DNA of 51,181 nt from JBAXQQ01 sp037131695 (GTDB lineage: Bacteria > Armatimonadota > Hebobacteria > CAIYQO01), in NCBI GenBank assembly GCA_964638715.1, contig CAZWZF010000033.1, positions 1 through 51,181 of the forward strand, in the 5' to 3' direction. The position numbers were made by a program, and so were the translations under genes. A model generated the notes under the pieces. That model did no database searches. It was given only the letters and a program-made list of their open reading frames with translations, and had not been told where the DNA came from. Below, piece after piece: positions 17,165-23,936 of the stretch; within the stretch, counting starts at the first letter, position 1, and every line of letters begins with the position of its first letter.

Positions 17165-18124
17165 TTAATTCTGAACTGCGGGACCTGCAGGAGCTGCTCC
17201 GCCACCAGCTGCGGCACCACCCTGGCCACGTCCACCACCGGCTGCTCCGCCACCACCCTGACCGCGTCCACCACCGCCACCTTGACCGCGTCCACCGCCG
17301 CCACCCTGACCGCCGCGTCCACCAAAGCCGCCGCCTTGTCCCCCAAATCCACCCTGACCAAAACCGCCATTAGCTGCAGGAGGGGCGATAAATTCTTTCG
17401 GAAGTGTATTGCGAAGGCTTACTTTACCGGTTAAAGTATCTACAAGAAGAATCTCGTCTTGTTTTAAAATAATCATTACATCATCTTTCATTTTCGCAAT
17501 AGGTGCACCAGATTGTGTTGCTCTGCCTATATTGAAATTGCCTAATCGTGCGCCGCCATTTGGCTGTGCCGGCTGATTAGGGTCAGCTTTTTTAGCTAAA
17601 CTGGACTGAAGATTAACAGCCATTGTCTGCTGATTTACCTTGAAAAATGAATCGCCAATTACAAAGAACAGTGATTCATCTGTAGAGATAATAGCAGGGG
17701 GAGCAAGACGCTTGGTAATTTCGGCCATATATTTCTGAGTTGCCGGGTCTTGTGCTTGCTGCATAAAGCCGCCATTCCCGCCAGCACCTGCCGCAGGCTG
17801 AGCCGGTGCTGCTGGCTTAGCTGGCAATTCACCGAATAAAGATACTTTCTTCTGTTCGGTTAATGTTAAATAATCTAACTTTGCTAATGTTCCAGCTTTG
17901 TACAGGAATATTCCAGCATCAGTGAGAACCATAGTCGTTTCGGCTTGACCGAGTTGATTTGCCGCCATAGTGGCGATATCAAAACCTTGACGTCCTCCAC
18001 CCTGCTGAGCGCCGGGTTGTGCCGCTGGCTGACCTGGCTGTGCTGCTGCCGCGTTAGGATCTGGCTGTCCGAATGCTGTGATAGCTGTTAATGCTAATAT
18101 ACACAAAAAGATTGACCTTTTCAT
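17165..18124 (-). CDS. Secreted Gly/Arg-rich tailed protein of unknown function
   Basis: The 319-aa protein has a short signal peptide (2-19, ending TAFG). A Pro/Gln/Ala-rich linker (20-45) follows. The globular middle (about 48-245) has repeated beta-strand phrases such as TMVLTDAGIFLYKAGTLAKL and DDVMIILKQDEILLVDTLTG, reminiscent of a small propeller or beta-sandwich. From about 250 to the end the chain is almost only Gly, Arg, Gln and Ala with repeated GGRGQGGGG units, an RGG-like low-complexity tail. RGG tails bind RNA in cytoplasmic proteins, but this one appears exported, so a wall- or polymer-binding role is more plausible. No family recognised. Confidence 0.7.
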   Translation of the reverse strand: MKRSIFLCILALTAITAFGQPDPNAAAAQPGQPAAQPGAQQGGGRQGFDIATMAANQLGQAETTMVLTDAGIFLYKAGTLAKLDYLTLTEQKKVSLFGELPAKPAAPAQPAAGAGGNGGFMQQAQDPATQKYMAEITKRLAPPAIISTDESLFFVIGDSFFKVNQQTMAVNLQSSLAKKADPNQPAQPNGGARLGNFNIGRATQSGAPIAKMKDDVMIILKQDEILLVDTLTGKVSLRNTLPKEFIAPPAANGGFGQGGFGGQGGGFGGRGGQGGGGGRGQGGGGGRGQGGGGAAGGGRGQGGAAAGGGAAPAGPAVQN

Positions 18125-18600
18125 TAAATTTTACCTCTTTAATTTATACGCCAATACTATTTCAATTGTTGCAAGATTTCTATATTTTAAATATTATAAG
18201 CCTATTCAATACAATTATGCCGTATAAAGTTAGTACCTTAAGCCCAAAGAACGTTAAAATAAAACAAGGTATTTGTAAATTAATGTAATGGGCAATTATT
18301 CACCGCAAAGGAGCACAAAGAACACAAAGAGTTTTAATAAATTCTTCTTTTGTGATCTTTTGCGATCTTTTGTGGTGAATAATTATGGGTTGTGGGCAAA
18401 GCCCACATTAGTATGGCATAAGGCTAACTGCTATATCATCGAATCCGACTTGAAGAATATAAAATTAAATGATAATATTTGAGAGGATATTTAAAAAACT
18501 TTTATCTTGTAACATACCTGAAATATTTGTAGGTAATAATAGGTGTGGTTAAAGACTTTATGGCCTGGTCAGGCCAAATAAAAAATTAGTGAGGGAAAAG
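18125..18600. other. Gene-free interval upstream of glutamine synthetase
   Basis: No supported gene. It holds a long imperfect inverted repeat whose ends are AATTATTCACC (18294-18304) and GGTGAATAATT (18374-18384), enclosing ACACAAAGA-type repeat words. It also holds a TGTGGGC-AAA-GCCCACA hairpin (18391-18407) and a small TGGCCT-GGTC-AGGCCA hairpin at about 18560-18575, close to the glutamine synthetase start. The last could be a leader structure; no known riboswitch is recognised. Confidence 0.55.
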
Positions 18601-20796
18601 ATGGGTTCTATGAATGCGAGAAAGAAAGCAATTGCAACTATAGCTGCAATGAGTCCTGCTGAACAAAATGTAGATTATGTACAGCATCCGGTGACCGAAG
18701 TATTCGGCGTTAATGTATTTAACGATTCCGTGATGCGCTCACGGTTGCCGAAAGCCACTTACAAAGCTTTGAAAGCAACCATCGACAATGGTAAAACGAT
18801 GGAAGGTCCAGTTGCCGACGTTGTAGCAAATGCTATGAAAGATTGGGCAATTGAACGCGGTGCTACTCATTATACCCATTGGTTCCAGCCAATGACCGGT
18901 TTAACCGCAGAAAAACATGACTCGTTCATCGTGCCGACAGCCGATGGCAATGCAATCCTGGAATTCAGCGGCAAAGAATTAATTAAAGGCGAGCCAGATG
19001 CATCATCATTCCCAAGCGGCGGAATTCGCGCAACCTTTGAAGCACGCGGCTATACCGCATGGGATCCAACAAGTCCTGCGTTTTTAATCGATGGCGTTAA
19101 TGGTAAAACCCTGTGCATACCGACCGCTTTCGTATCATATACCGGCGAAGCATTAGACAAAAAAGTTCCGCTGCTCCGTTCAATTGATGCATTGTCAAAA
19201 CAGGCTATGCGCCTTTTAAAATTGTTCAATAACACCACTGCTATCAAAGTTAATTCCACCGTTGGTCCAGAACAGGAATATTTCCTGATTGACCGCAACT
19301 TCTACCTGCAGCGTCCGGACTTAATCAATTCAGGCCGCACCCTTTTCGGCGCAAAACCACCAAAAGGTCAGGAGATGGAAGACCATTATTTTGGCGCAAT
19401 CCGCAGTCGCGTATTGTCCTTCATGATGGAAGCAGAAATGGAAATGTTCAAATTGGGCATTCCTGTTAAAACCCGCCATAACGAAGTATCACCAGCACAG
19501 TTCGAAATTGCTCCTTTATTCGAAGCTGCAAATATCGCCACTGACCATAACATGCTGGTAATGGAAATATTAAAATCAACCGCTGAACGCCATGGCTTAA
19601 CATGCTTACTGCACGAAAAACCATTTGCCGGCGTTAACGGAAGCGGCAAGCACAACAACTGGTCAATGGCAGATAGCGATGGCAACAATTTGTTAGAGCC
19701 GGGCAAAACCCCGCATGACAATGCGCAGTTCATGGCTTTCCTGGCCGCAGTTGTTCGCGCAGTTTACAAAAACGCCGAATTGATGCGCTGCAGTGTAGCA
19801 GTTGCTGGTAATGACCACCGTCTGGGCGCAAACGAAGCCCCTCCGGCGATCATCTCCATCTTCCTCGGTTCACAATTGACCGCTGTTGTTGATTCTATCA
19901 TCACCGGCAAATCACTGGAAGCTGTAGGCGGCGGACATATCGAAATTGGCGTAAGTTCACTGCCAAACCTGCCGAAAGATGCAACTGACCGCAACCGCAC
20001 CTCGCCGTTCGCCTTTACCGGCAATAAGTTCGAGTTCCGCGCAGTAGGTTCAAGCCAGTCAATCAGTGGTGCCAACATTATCCTGAATACCATCGTTGCT
20101 GAATCCATCGACTATGTTGCTACAAAATTAGAAGCAGCAGTCGCCGGCGGTAAAGAATTCAACACAGCTTTGCAGGCTATCATTAAAGAAGCCTTCACAG
20201 AAAGCAAGGACATCTTGTTTGATGGCAATAACTACAGCGACGAATGGTTGGAAGAAGCAACAAAACGCGGTTTGCCAAACCTGAAGAGCGCTGTGGATGC
20301 ACTGCCGTACTTAGTTTCTGACAATGCCCGCGCAATGTACGCAAAATATGGTGTATTCAACGATCGTGAAGCAGACAGCCGATTCGCCATCATGGTGGAG
20401 AATTATATCAAGGCTATCAACATCGAAGCACAGTTGACCACAGAAATCGCCAGCACCGTTATCCTGCCTGCAGTGATTAAATACCAAGGTTCATTCGCCG
20501 GGTCATTAGCCGCTGTTAAGTCAGTAACCGGTTCAGTCAGTGCTGTCCAGTCTGAACTGTTGAATTGCTTAGTAGGCAAAGTCGATGCATTGAAAACCGC
20601 TATTGATGGTCTTGCCAAGGCATACGCCGGCGCACATCATGTAGAAGGCGAATTAATCGACGAAGCAAAATACTTCCACGATATCGTTATTCCTGCGATG
20701 CTTGCCGTTCGCAACGCCGCCGACGTTCTGGAAACAGTAGTAGACGACGACGCATGGCCATTGCCAAAATATCGCGAAATGCTGTTCGTATACTAA
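18601..20796 (+). CDS. glnN: Glutamine synthetase type III (GlnN family)
   Basis: A 731-aa cytoplasmic enzyme making glutamine from glutamate, ammonia and ATP. Length and motifs fit the large GSIII class and not the ~470-aa GSI: GPEQEYFLIDRNFYLQRPDL, TRHNEVSPAQFEIAP, and GSGKHNNWSM in place of the GSI NGSGMHCH-type motif. NDHRLGANEAPPAIIS and KFEFRAVGSSQS are further landmarks. The ATG at 18601 is preferred over GTG 18589 because GAGGGA lies 5-10 bases upstream and overlaps that GTG. The gene stands alone with its own terminator. GSIII is common in Bacteroidota, PVC bacteria and cyanobacteria. Confidence 0.95.
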   Translation: MGSMNARKKAIATIAAMSPAEQNVDYVQHPVTEVFGVNVFNDSVMRSRLPKATYKALKATIDNGKTMEGPVADVVANAMKDWAIERGATHYTHWFQPMTGLTAEKHDSFIVPTADGNAILEFSGKELIKGEPDASSFPSGGIRATFEARGYTAWDPTSPAFLIDGVNGKTLCIPTAFVSYTGEALDKKVPLLRSIDALSKQAMRLLKLFNNTTAIKVNSTVGPEQEYFLIDRNFYLQRPDLINSGRTLFGAKPPKGQEMEDHYFGAIRSRVLSFMMEAEMEMFKLGIPVKTRHNEVSPAQFEIAPLFEAANIATDHNMLVMEILKSTAERHGLTCLLHEKPFAGVNGSGKHNNWSMADSDGNNLLEPGKTPHDNAQFMAFLAAVVRAVYKNAELMRCSVAVAGNDHRLGANEAPPAIISIFLGSQLTAVVDSIITGKSLEAVGGGHIEIGVSSLPNLPKDATDRNRTSPFAFTGNKFEFRAVGSSQSISGANIILNTIVAESIDYVATKLEAAVAGGKEFNTALQAIIKEAFTESKDILFDGNNYSDEWLEEATKRGLPNLKSAVDALPYLVSDNARAMYAKYGVFNDREADSRFAIMVENYIKAINIEAQLTTEIASTVILPAVIKYQGSFAGSLAAVKSVTGSVSAVQSELLNCLVGKVDALKTAIDGLAKAYAGAHHVEGELIDEAKYFHDIVIPAMLAVRNAADVLETVVDDDAWPLPKYREMLFVY

Positions 20797-20820
20797 AATC
20801 TGCGAATAACAAACAAATAG

Positions 20821-20855
20821 AAAGAGGGTGGACTGTTAAGTTCACCCTCTTTTTT
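20821..20855 (+). terminator. Rho-independent terminator of glnN
   Basis: A perfect 10-bp stem, AAAGAGGGTG (20821-20830) and CACCCTCTTT (20843-20852), continues into a T-run, 25 bases after the stop. Confidence 0.92.
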
Positions 20856-20857
20856 CA

Positions 20858-20907
20858 TCACCGAAACGGTGACGCCACAACCTCCCCTAACCCCTCCAAA
20901 GGAGGGG
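20858..20907. repeat. Two adjacent short palindromes (CGGTGACGCCACA and CCCCTCC families)
   Basis: TCACCG-AAA-CGGTGA (20858-20872) is followed by CCCCTCC-AAA-GGAGGGG (20891-20907). The first recurs, including the trailing CGGTGACGCCACA, at 27311-27334. The second recurs at 28826-28842. They look like dispersed REP elements. Confidence 0.6.
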
Positions 20908-20941
20908 AATTTCATAATATCGAAAACTCTTCTCTTCACTC

Positions 20942-20981
20942 TTCTCTCTTCTCTCTTCTCTCTTCTCTCTTCTCTCTTCTC
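20942..20981. repeat. Heptanucleotide tandem repeat TTCTCTC
   Basis: Five perfect tandem copies of TTCTCTC plus a partial sixth lie between glnN and the radical SAM gene, about 135 bases upstream of the latter. Such repeats change length by slippage; an effect on expression is speculative. Confidence 0.8.
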
Positions 20982-21115
20982 ATTCTACTCATTATAAAAA
21001 TAAGTAAAATAATTACTTGATATCTTCACCATTTTGTGATATTTGGTGATAATATAAAAATATACATCAGGTTAATTTACAAATTAAAAGTAACCAAAAT
21101 GATGAGGTTATGAAG

Positions 21116-22120
21116 ATGGAAAAATATCCGGCGACATTAGTAGAACAGTATGGCGACGCCTTGCGCTGCGATTGCTGCGTTCGGCGATGTGTTATAAATG
21201 AAGGCAAACACGGCTTGTGCGGCACGCGGGTCAATATCGGGGGAATATTATATTCTGAGATATTCGGCATGGTGTCATCTGCCAGCAGCGATCCGGTAGA
21301 AAAAAAGCCGCTGTACCATTTTCACCCGGGGAAAACCGTTTTTTCGCTGGGGTCGATGGGTTGCAGCCTGAAATGTCAGGGATGCCAGAACTGGCAAATT
21401 TCCCAGGATAAAGGTGCCATCAGCAGACTTCAGTATTTATCACCGGAAAACGCAATCAAAACAGCAATCAATCACGGAGATGCCGGGATTTGCTGGACAT
21501 ATAACGAACCGGCTATCTGGCTGGAATACACCCTGGAATGTGCAATATTGGCTAAAAAAGCCGGATTATTCACCGCATATATTACAAATGGTACTGCCAC
21601 CCGCGAGCATATCGATATCATCGGCGAATACCTTGACGCATACCGGGTAGATATAAAGGCGATTACTCCCGAAAATTATCGCAAACTAACCGGATACAAT
21701 GACCCTTCCAGCATACTGATAAATACCATCCACGCAAAGAAAAAATGGAGAATGCACGTAGAATGTGTAACTAACATCACTCCGACAATGAATGATACCC
21801 CGGACGAATTATCTAAAATAGCGTGGTGGATAAGCAAAAATCTCGGTATAGACACCCCGTGGCATATCACCAGATTCTACCCGCAATATGAATTGCAGCA
21901 TATCCCGGCAACACCACTATCAACCATAGATTTGGCGTATGAAATAGGTAAAGACGCAGGACTGAAATATATCTACGTGGGAAATATACCGGGTGACAAA
22001 AGGCAAGACACCCTCTGTCCGATGTGCAAAGCCATGATAATAGAACGCTACGGATTTTCAATGCTGAATAATGTAAGCAATGTATGCGAATGCGGGTATA
22101 AGCTGCCGATAGTTGTGTAA
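21116..22120 (+). CDS. amrS: AmrS-type radical SAM protein (AmmeMemoRadiSam system)
   Basis: A ~334-aa radical SAM protein of the pyruvate-formate-lyase-activase-like group. The AdoMet cluster motif C-x3-C-x2-C is seen in GCSLKCQGCQNWQIS (C83, C87, C90). It is preceded by a cysteine-rich N-terminus (RCDCCVRRC; GLCGTR) typical of the AmmeMemoRadiSam radical enzyme. GICWTYNEPAIW and VDIKAITPENYRKLTGY are further signatures. A C-terminal CPMCKA and CECGY pair may bind metal. The ATG at 21116 is preferred to 21110 because GAGG (21104-21107) is 8 bases upstream. The usual AMMECR1 and Memo partners are not adjacent. The physiological reaction is not established. Confidence 0.88.
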   Translation: MEKYPATLVEQYGDALRCDCCVRRCVINEGKHGLCGTRVNIGGILYSEIFGMVSSASSDPVEKKPLYHFHPGKTVFSLGSMGCSLKCQGCQNWQISQDKGAISRLQYLSPENAIKTAINHGDAGICWTYNEPAIWLEYTLECAILAKKAGLFTAYITNGTATREHIDIIGEYLDAYRVDIKAITPENYRKLTGYNDPSSILINTIHAKKKWRMHVECVTNITPTMNDTPDELSKIAWWISKNLGIDTPWHITRFYPQYELQHIPATPLSTIDLAYEIGKDAGLKYIYVGNIPGDKRQDTLCPMCKAMIIERYGFSMLNNVSNVCECGYKLPIVV

Positions 22121-22196
22121 AATTAAAAATTGAAAGTTAAAAATTAAAAATTATATTGATTTGCAGGCATAGATAATTTTGTCTTTAAAAAACAAA

Positions 22197-22219
22197 AACG
22201 GAACCACATAAGTTCCGTT
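22197..22219 (-). terminator. Terminator after tRNA-Leu
   Basis: Perfect 8-bp stem AACGGAAC / GTTCCGTT with a 7-base loop. On the reverse strand it runs into TTTGTTTTTTAAAG. It lies about 50 bases beyond the 3' end of the tRNA, in an AT-rich interval with degenerate AATTTTTAATT repeats. Confidence 0.75.
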
Positions 22220-22267
22220 AAATAATTTTTAATTCGTAATTTTTAATTTTTAATTATTAATTTCGTC

Positions 22268-22352
22268 TGGTGGGCGAGGGGGGACTTGAACCCCCAATCC
22301 GTGAGGAACCAGATCCTAAGTCTGGCGCGTCTGCCAATTTCGCCACTCACCC
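22268..22352 (-). tRNA. tRNA-Leu (anticodon UAG)
   Basis: Reverse-strand cloverleaf of 85 bases with the CCA encoded (22268-22270). The acceptor stem GGGTGAG / CTCGCCC has one G-T pair. The anticodon stem CCAGA / TCTGG encloses loop CTTAGGA, giving anticodon TAG. The T arm is GGGGG-TTCAAGT-CCCCC. A long variable arm with a TCC-TCAC-GGA stem marks a class II tRNA, as expected for leucine. It lies downstream of rplT on the same strand. Confidence 0.97.
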
Positions 22353-22364
22353 GGAGAAGGTTTA

Positions 22365-22396
22365 GGGCGGCTTTTGTAGCCGCCCCGTTTTTTTAT
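22365..22396 (+). terminator. Hairpin with T-run between rplT and tRNA-Leu
   Basis: GGGCGGCT-TTTGT-AGCCGCCC followed by GTTTTTTT on the + strand. In the rplT direction no T-run follows, so it would mainly stop antisense read-through coming from amrS. It could also act as an RNA-processing hairpin between rplT and the tRNA. Confidence 0.6.
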
Positions 22397-22399
22397 TTA

Positions 22400-22756
22400 T
22401 TAAGCCAGTGCTGCTTTTGCCTTTTCAACTAATTGTTTGAAGGTGTCTGCATCATGAATGGCAATTTCTGCAAGATTCTTACGGTTGATTGCAATGCCCA
22501 GCTTGTTCAAGCCATAAATGAACTGTGAATATGAAAGGTCATTTAAACGGCAAGCTGCATTGATACGTGCGATCCACATATTGCGAAAGTCGCGTTTTTT
22601 CTGTTTACGACCGCGAAAAGAGTCGTCCATGGCTTTCATGACAGCTTCTTTAGCTGTCTTGTATAACCGGTGACGTCCGCCCCAATAACCGGCGGCGTCT
22701 TTCATGATGCGCTTATGGCGCTTATGGGTCATGACTCCACGTTTTACACGAGGCAT
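22400..22756 (-). CDS. rplT: 50S ribosomal protein L20
   Basis: A 118-aa basic protein of normal length that binds 23S rRNA early in 50S assembly. It begins MPRVKRGV, has the conserved RHRLYKTAKEAVMKA and RDFRNMWIARINAACR segments, and ends with FKQLVEKAKAAL. AAGGAG precedes the start. It is the third gene of the infC-rpmI-rplT order conserved across bacteria. L20 (or L20 with IF3 control) often represses this operon through leader RNA. A hairpin GCCTGA / TCAGGC and a CCGCA / TGCGG hairpin lie in the rpmI-rplT spacer. Confidence 0.98.
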   Translation of the reverse strand: MPRVKRGVMTHKRHKRIMKDAAGYWGGRHRLYKTAKEAVMKAMDDSFRGRKQKKRDFRNMWIARINAACRLNDLSYSQFIYGLNKLGIAINRKNLAEIAIHDADTFKQLVEKAKAALA

Positions 22757-22846
22757 TTAATAGTTCTCCTTGGTCACGATTCCCACCGCATGATTGCGGG
22801 GTGTCGGAGGCCTGAATATCATCAGGCTCTTTTAATTCAAATGAGA

Positions 22847-23047
22847 TTACATACCGTAAGGTATTAATGCTCTCACTGCGGCCATATGTCCTTTATCAAG
22901 GATCTTGGCCATTTGCAGGCGGCGTTTCCGCTTTGAACTTTTTCTGGTCAGCAAGTGGCTATTGAAGTTGCTGCGGAACTTGACTTTGCCAGTTCCGGTG
23001 AACTCCATCCGCTTTGAGGCTGACTTGCGGGTGCGCATTTTTGGCAC
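22847..23047 (-). CDS. rpmI: 50S ribosomal protein L35
   Basis: A 66-aa basic ribosomal protein of standard length, beginning MPKMRTRKSASKR and containing HLLTRKSSKRKRRL. It sits between infC and rplT in the canonical translation operon. A GGAGAA-type ribosome site lies a few bases upstream. Nothing unusual is seen in the protein itself. Confidence 0.98.
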   Translation of the reverse strand: MPKMRTRKSASKRMEFTGTGKVKFRSNFNSHLLTRKSSKRKRRLQMAKILDKGHMAAVRALIPYGM

Positions 23048-23097
23048 GGCGCTGGTTCTCCTTTCCGGGTTTCCCCGATTTCGCTTTATACAAGCGT

Positions 23098-23122
23098 CAC
23101 GGGCCTTTTTGTAAGGCCCGTG
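23098..23122. other. Intercistronic hairpin between infC and rpmI
   Basis: Perfect 10-bp stem CACGGGCCTT / AAGGCCCGTG with a 5-base loop. No T-run follows in the operon direction, so it is unlikely to terminate there. It may be a processing or stability element. Confidence 0.6.
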
Positions 23123-23152
23123 AAAACTTTTTTATTTCAGTTTTCTTATGAC

Positions 23153-23740
23153 TTACTCAGTGACTGCCGGTTCCGGTGCAGGCTTTTCAACCTTTTCTTT
23201 CGGTGCTTTTGGCGGCTTCACTGGCAAAACTTTCGGTTTTGGCGCAACCATGATACTCATCTGGCGGCCTTCCATACCGATAGACTTTTCGATGATAGCA
23301 ATATCAACCAAGTCTTCTACCATTTTCTCAAGCAGCTTTCGCCCGATTTCCGGGTGAGAAAGTTCACGGCTGCGGAACATGACAAAAACTCTTACTTTGT
23401 CGCCTTCTTCAATATGGCGGCGGGTATTTTTCAGCTTCACTTCCAAGTCGTGGCTATCAATATTCGGTCGCAAACGAATCATAGCAAGTTCGGTGTGGCT
23501 GGCACGTTTACTCGCTTCGCGATCTTTTTTCGCCTGTTCATATTTGAATTTACCGTAGTCAATAATTCTACAAACGGGTGGATTCGCATTTGGCGATACT
23601 TCAATTAAATCAAGACCTGCGTCACGCGCCTTATCGAGAGCTTCACGAATCGGCACTACACCGAGTTGCTGGCTGTTTTCATCGATCAGACGTACTTCGC
23701 GGACGCGAATACGGTCATTAACGCGAAGTTGTTTATTAAT
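23153..23740 (-). CDS. infC: Translation initiation factor IF-3, probable AUU start
   Basis: IF-3 keeps 30S subunits free and proofreads start codons. The core is clear: RVNDRIRVREVRLIDENSQQ, LDLIEVSPNANPPVCRIID, YGKFKYEQAKKDREASKRA, IDSHDLEVKLKNTRRHIEEG. A Pro/Lys-rich extension of about 25 residues (PKPKVLPVKPPKAP, then KEKVEK) follows the usual end. No ATG has a ribosome site at the expected place. The only strong Shine-Dalgarno, GGAGG (23749-23753), stands 8 bases before an ATT (23738-23740) that gives a 195-aa protein of normal N-terminal length. AUU starts are established for enterobacterial infC, where IF-3 represses its own translation. The ATG at 23776 lacks a ribosome site, and ATGs further upstream precede the promoter. 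Confidence 0.93.
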   Translation of the reverse strand: MNKQLRVNDRIRVREVRLIDENSQQLGVVPIREALDKARDAGLDLIEVSPNANPPVCRIIDYGKFKYEQAKKDREASKRASHTELAMIRLRPNIDSHDLEVKLKNTRRHIEEGDKVRVFVMFRSRELSHPEIGRKLLEKMVEDLVDIAIIEKSIGMEGRQMSIMVAPKPKVLPVKPPKAPKEKVEKPAPEPAVTE

Positions 23741-23745
23741 GTTTG

Positions 23746-23753
23746 CTTCCTCC
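23746..23753 (-). promoter_or_regulatory. Shine-Dalgarno deciding the AUU start of infC
   Basis: GGAGGAAG on the reverse strand, 8 bases from GGAGG to the ATT codon at 23740. It is the only good ribosome site in the first 100 bases of the reading frame. Confidence 0.8.
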
Positions 23754-23796
23754 GAATATATAGTATCCGACTGCATACGCACTCGGATTACGATTA

Positions 23797-23826
23797 AGTT
23801 TAGCAGATGTTTTTCAATAATGTCAA
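23797..23826 (-). promoter_or_regulatory. Promoter of the infC-rpmI-rplT operon
   Basis: Reverse-strand TTGACA (23821-23826), 18-base spacer, TAAACT (23797-23802). This predicts a start near 23790 and a ~50-base leader to the ATT codon, and it excludes the in-frame ATG at 23908. Confidence 0.6.
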
Positions 23827-23881
23827 CGGTGTAAGGACAAAAATATAGATTTTTTTGAAAACATCTAAAAACTTTAATAGC

Positions 23882-23927
23882 AAATAACTGCCTCTTCCCC
23901 ATATTCAAGGGGAAGAGACTGTTATTT
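23882..23927 (-). terminator. Hairpin terminator after the TPR gene
   Basis: A 19-bp stem with two imperfect positions (CCTCTTCCCC / GGGGAAGAG core, 8-base loop) begins 10 bases past the stop of the TPR gene. The T-tract is interrupted, so termination efficiency is uncertain. Confidence 0.65.
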
Positions 23928-23936
23928 AAAAGCCTA

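Noticed and set aside
17161..17373. His/Arg-rich + strand ORF opposite the Gly-rich tail
   Set aside because: It is an artefact of the repetitive GGRGQGGGG coding sequence; the signal-peptide-bearing reverse frame is the real gene.
20858..20907. Adjacent palindromes read as a CRISPR-like array
   Set aside because: The units differ from each other, are palindromic REPs, and have no regular spacers or cas genes.
23741..23908. Upstream extension of infC to the ATG at 23908
   Set aside because: It would start upstream of the predicted promoter, and the extra residues have no IF-3 character.
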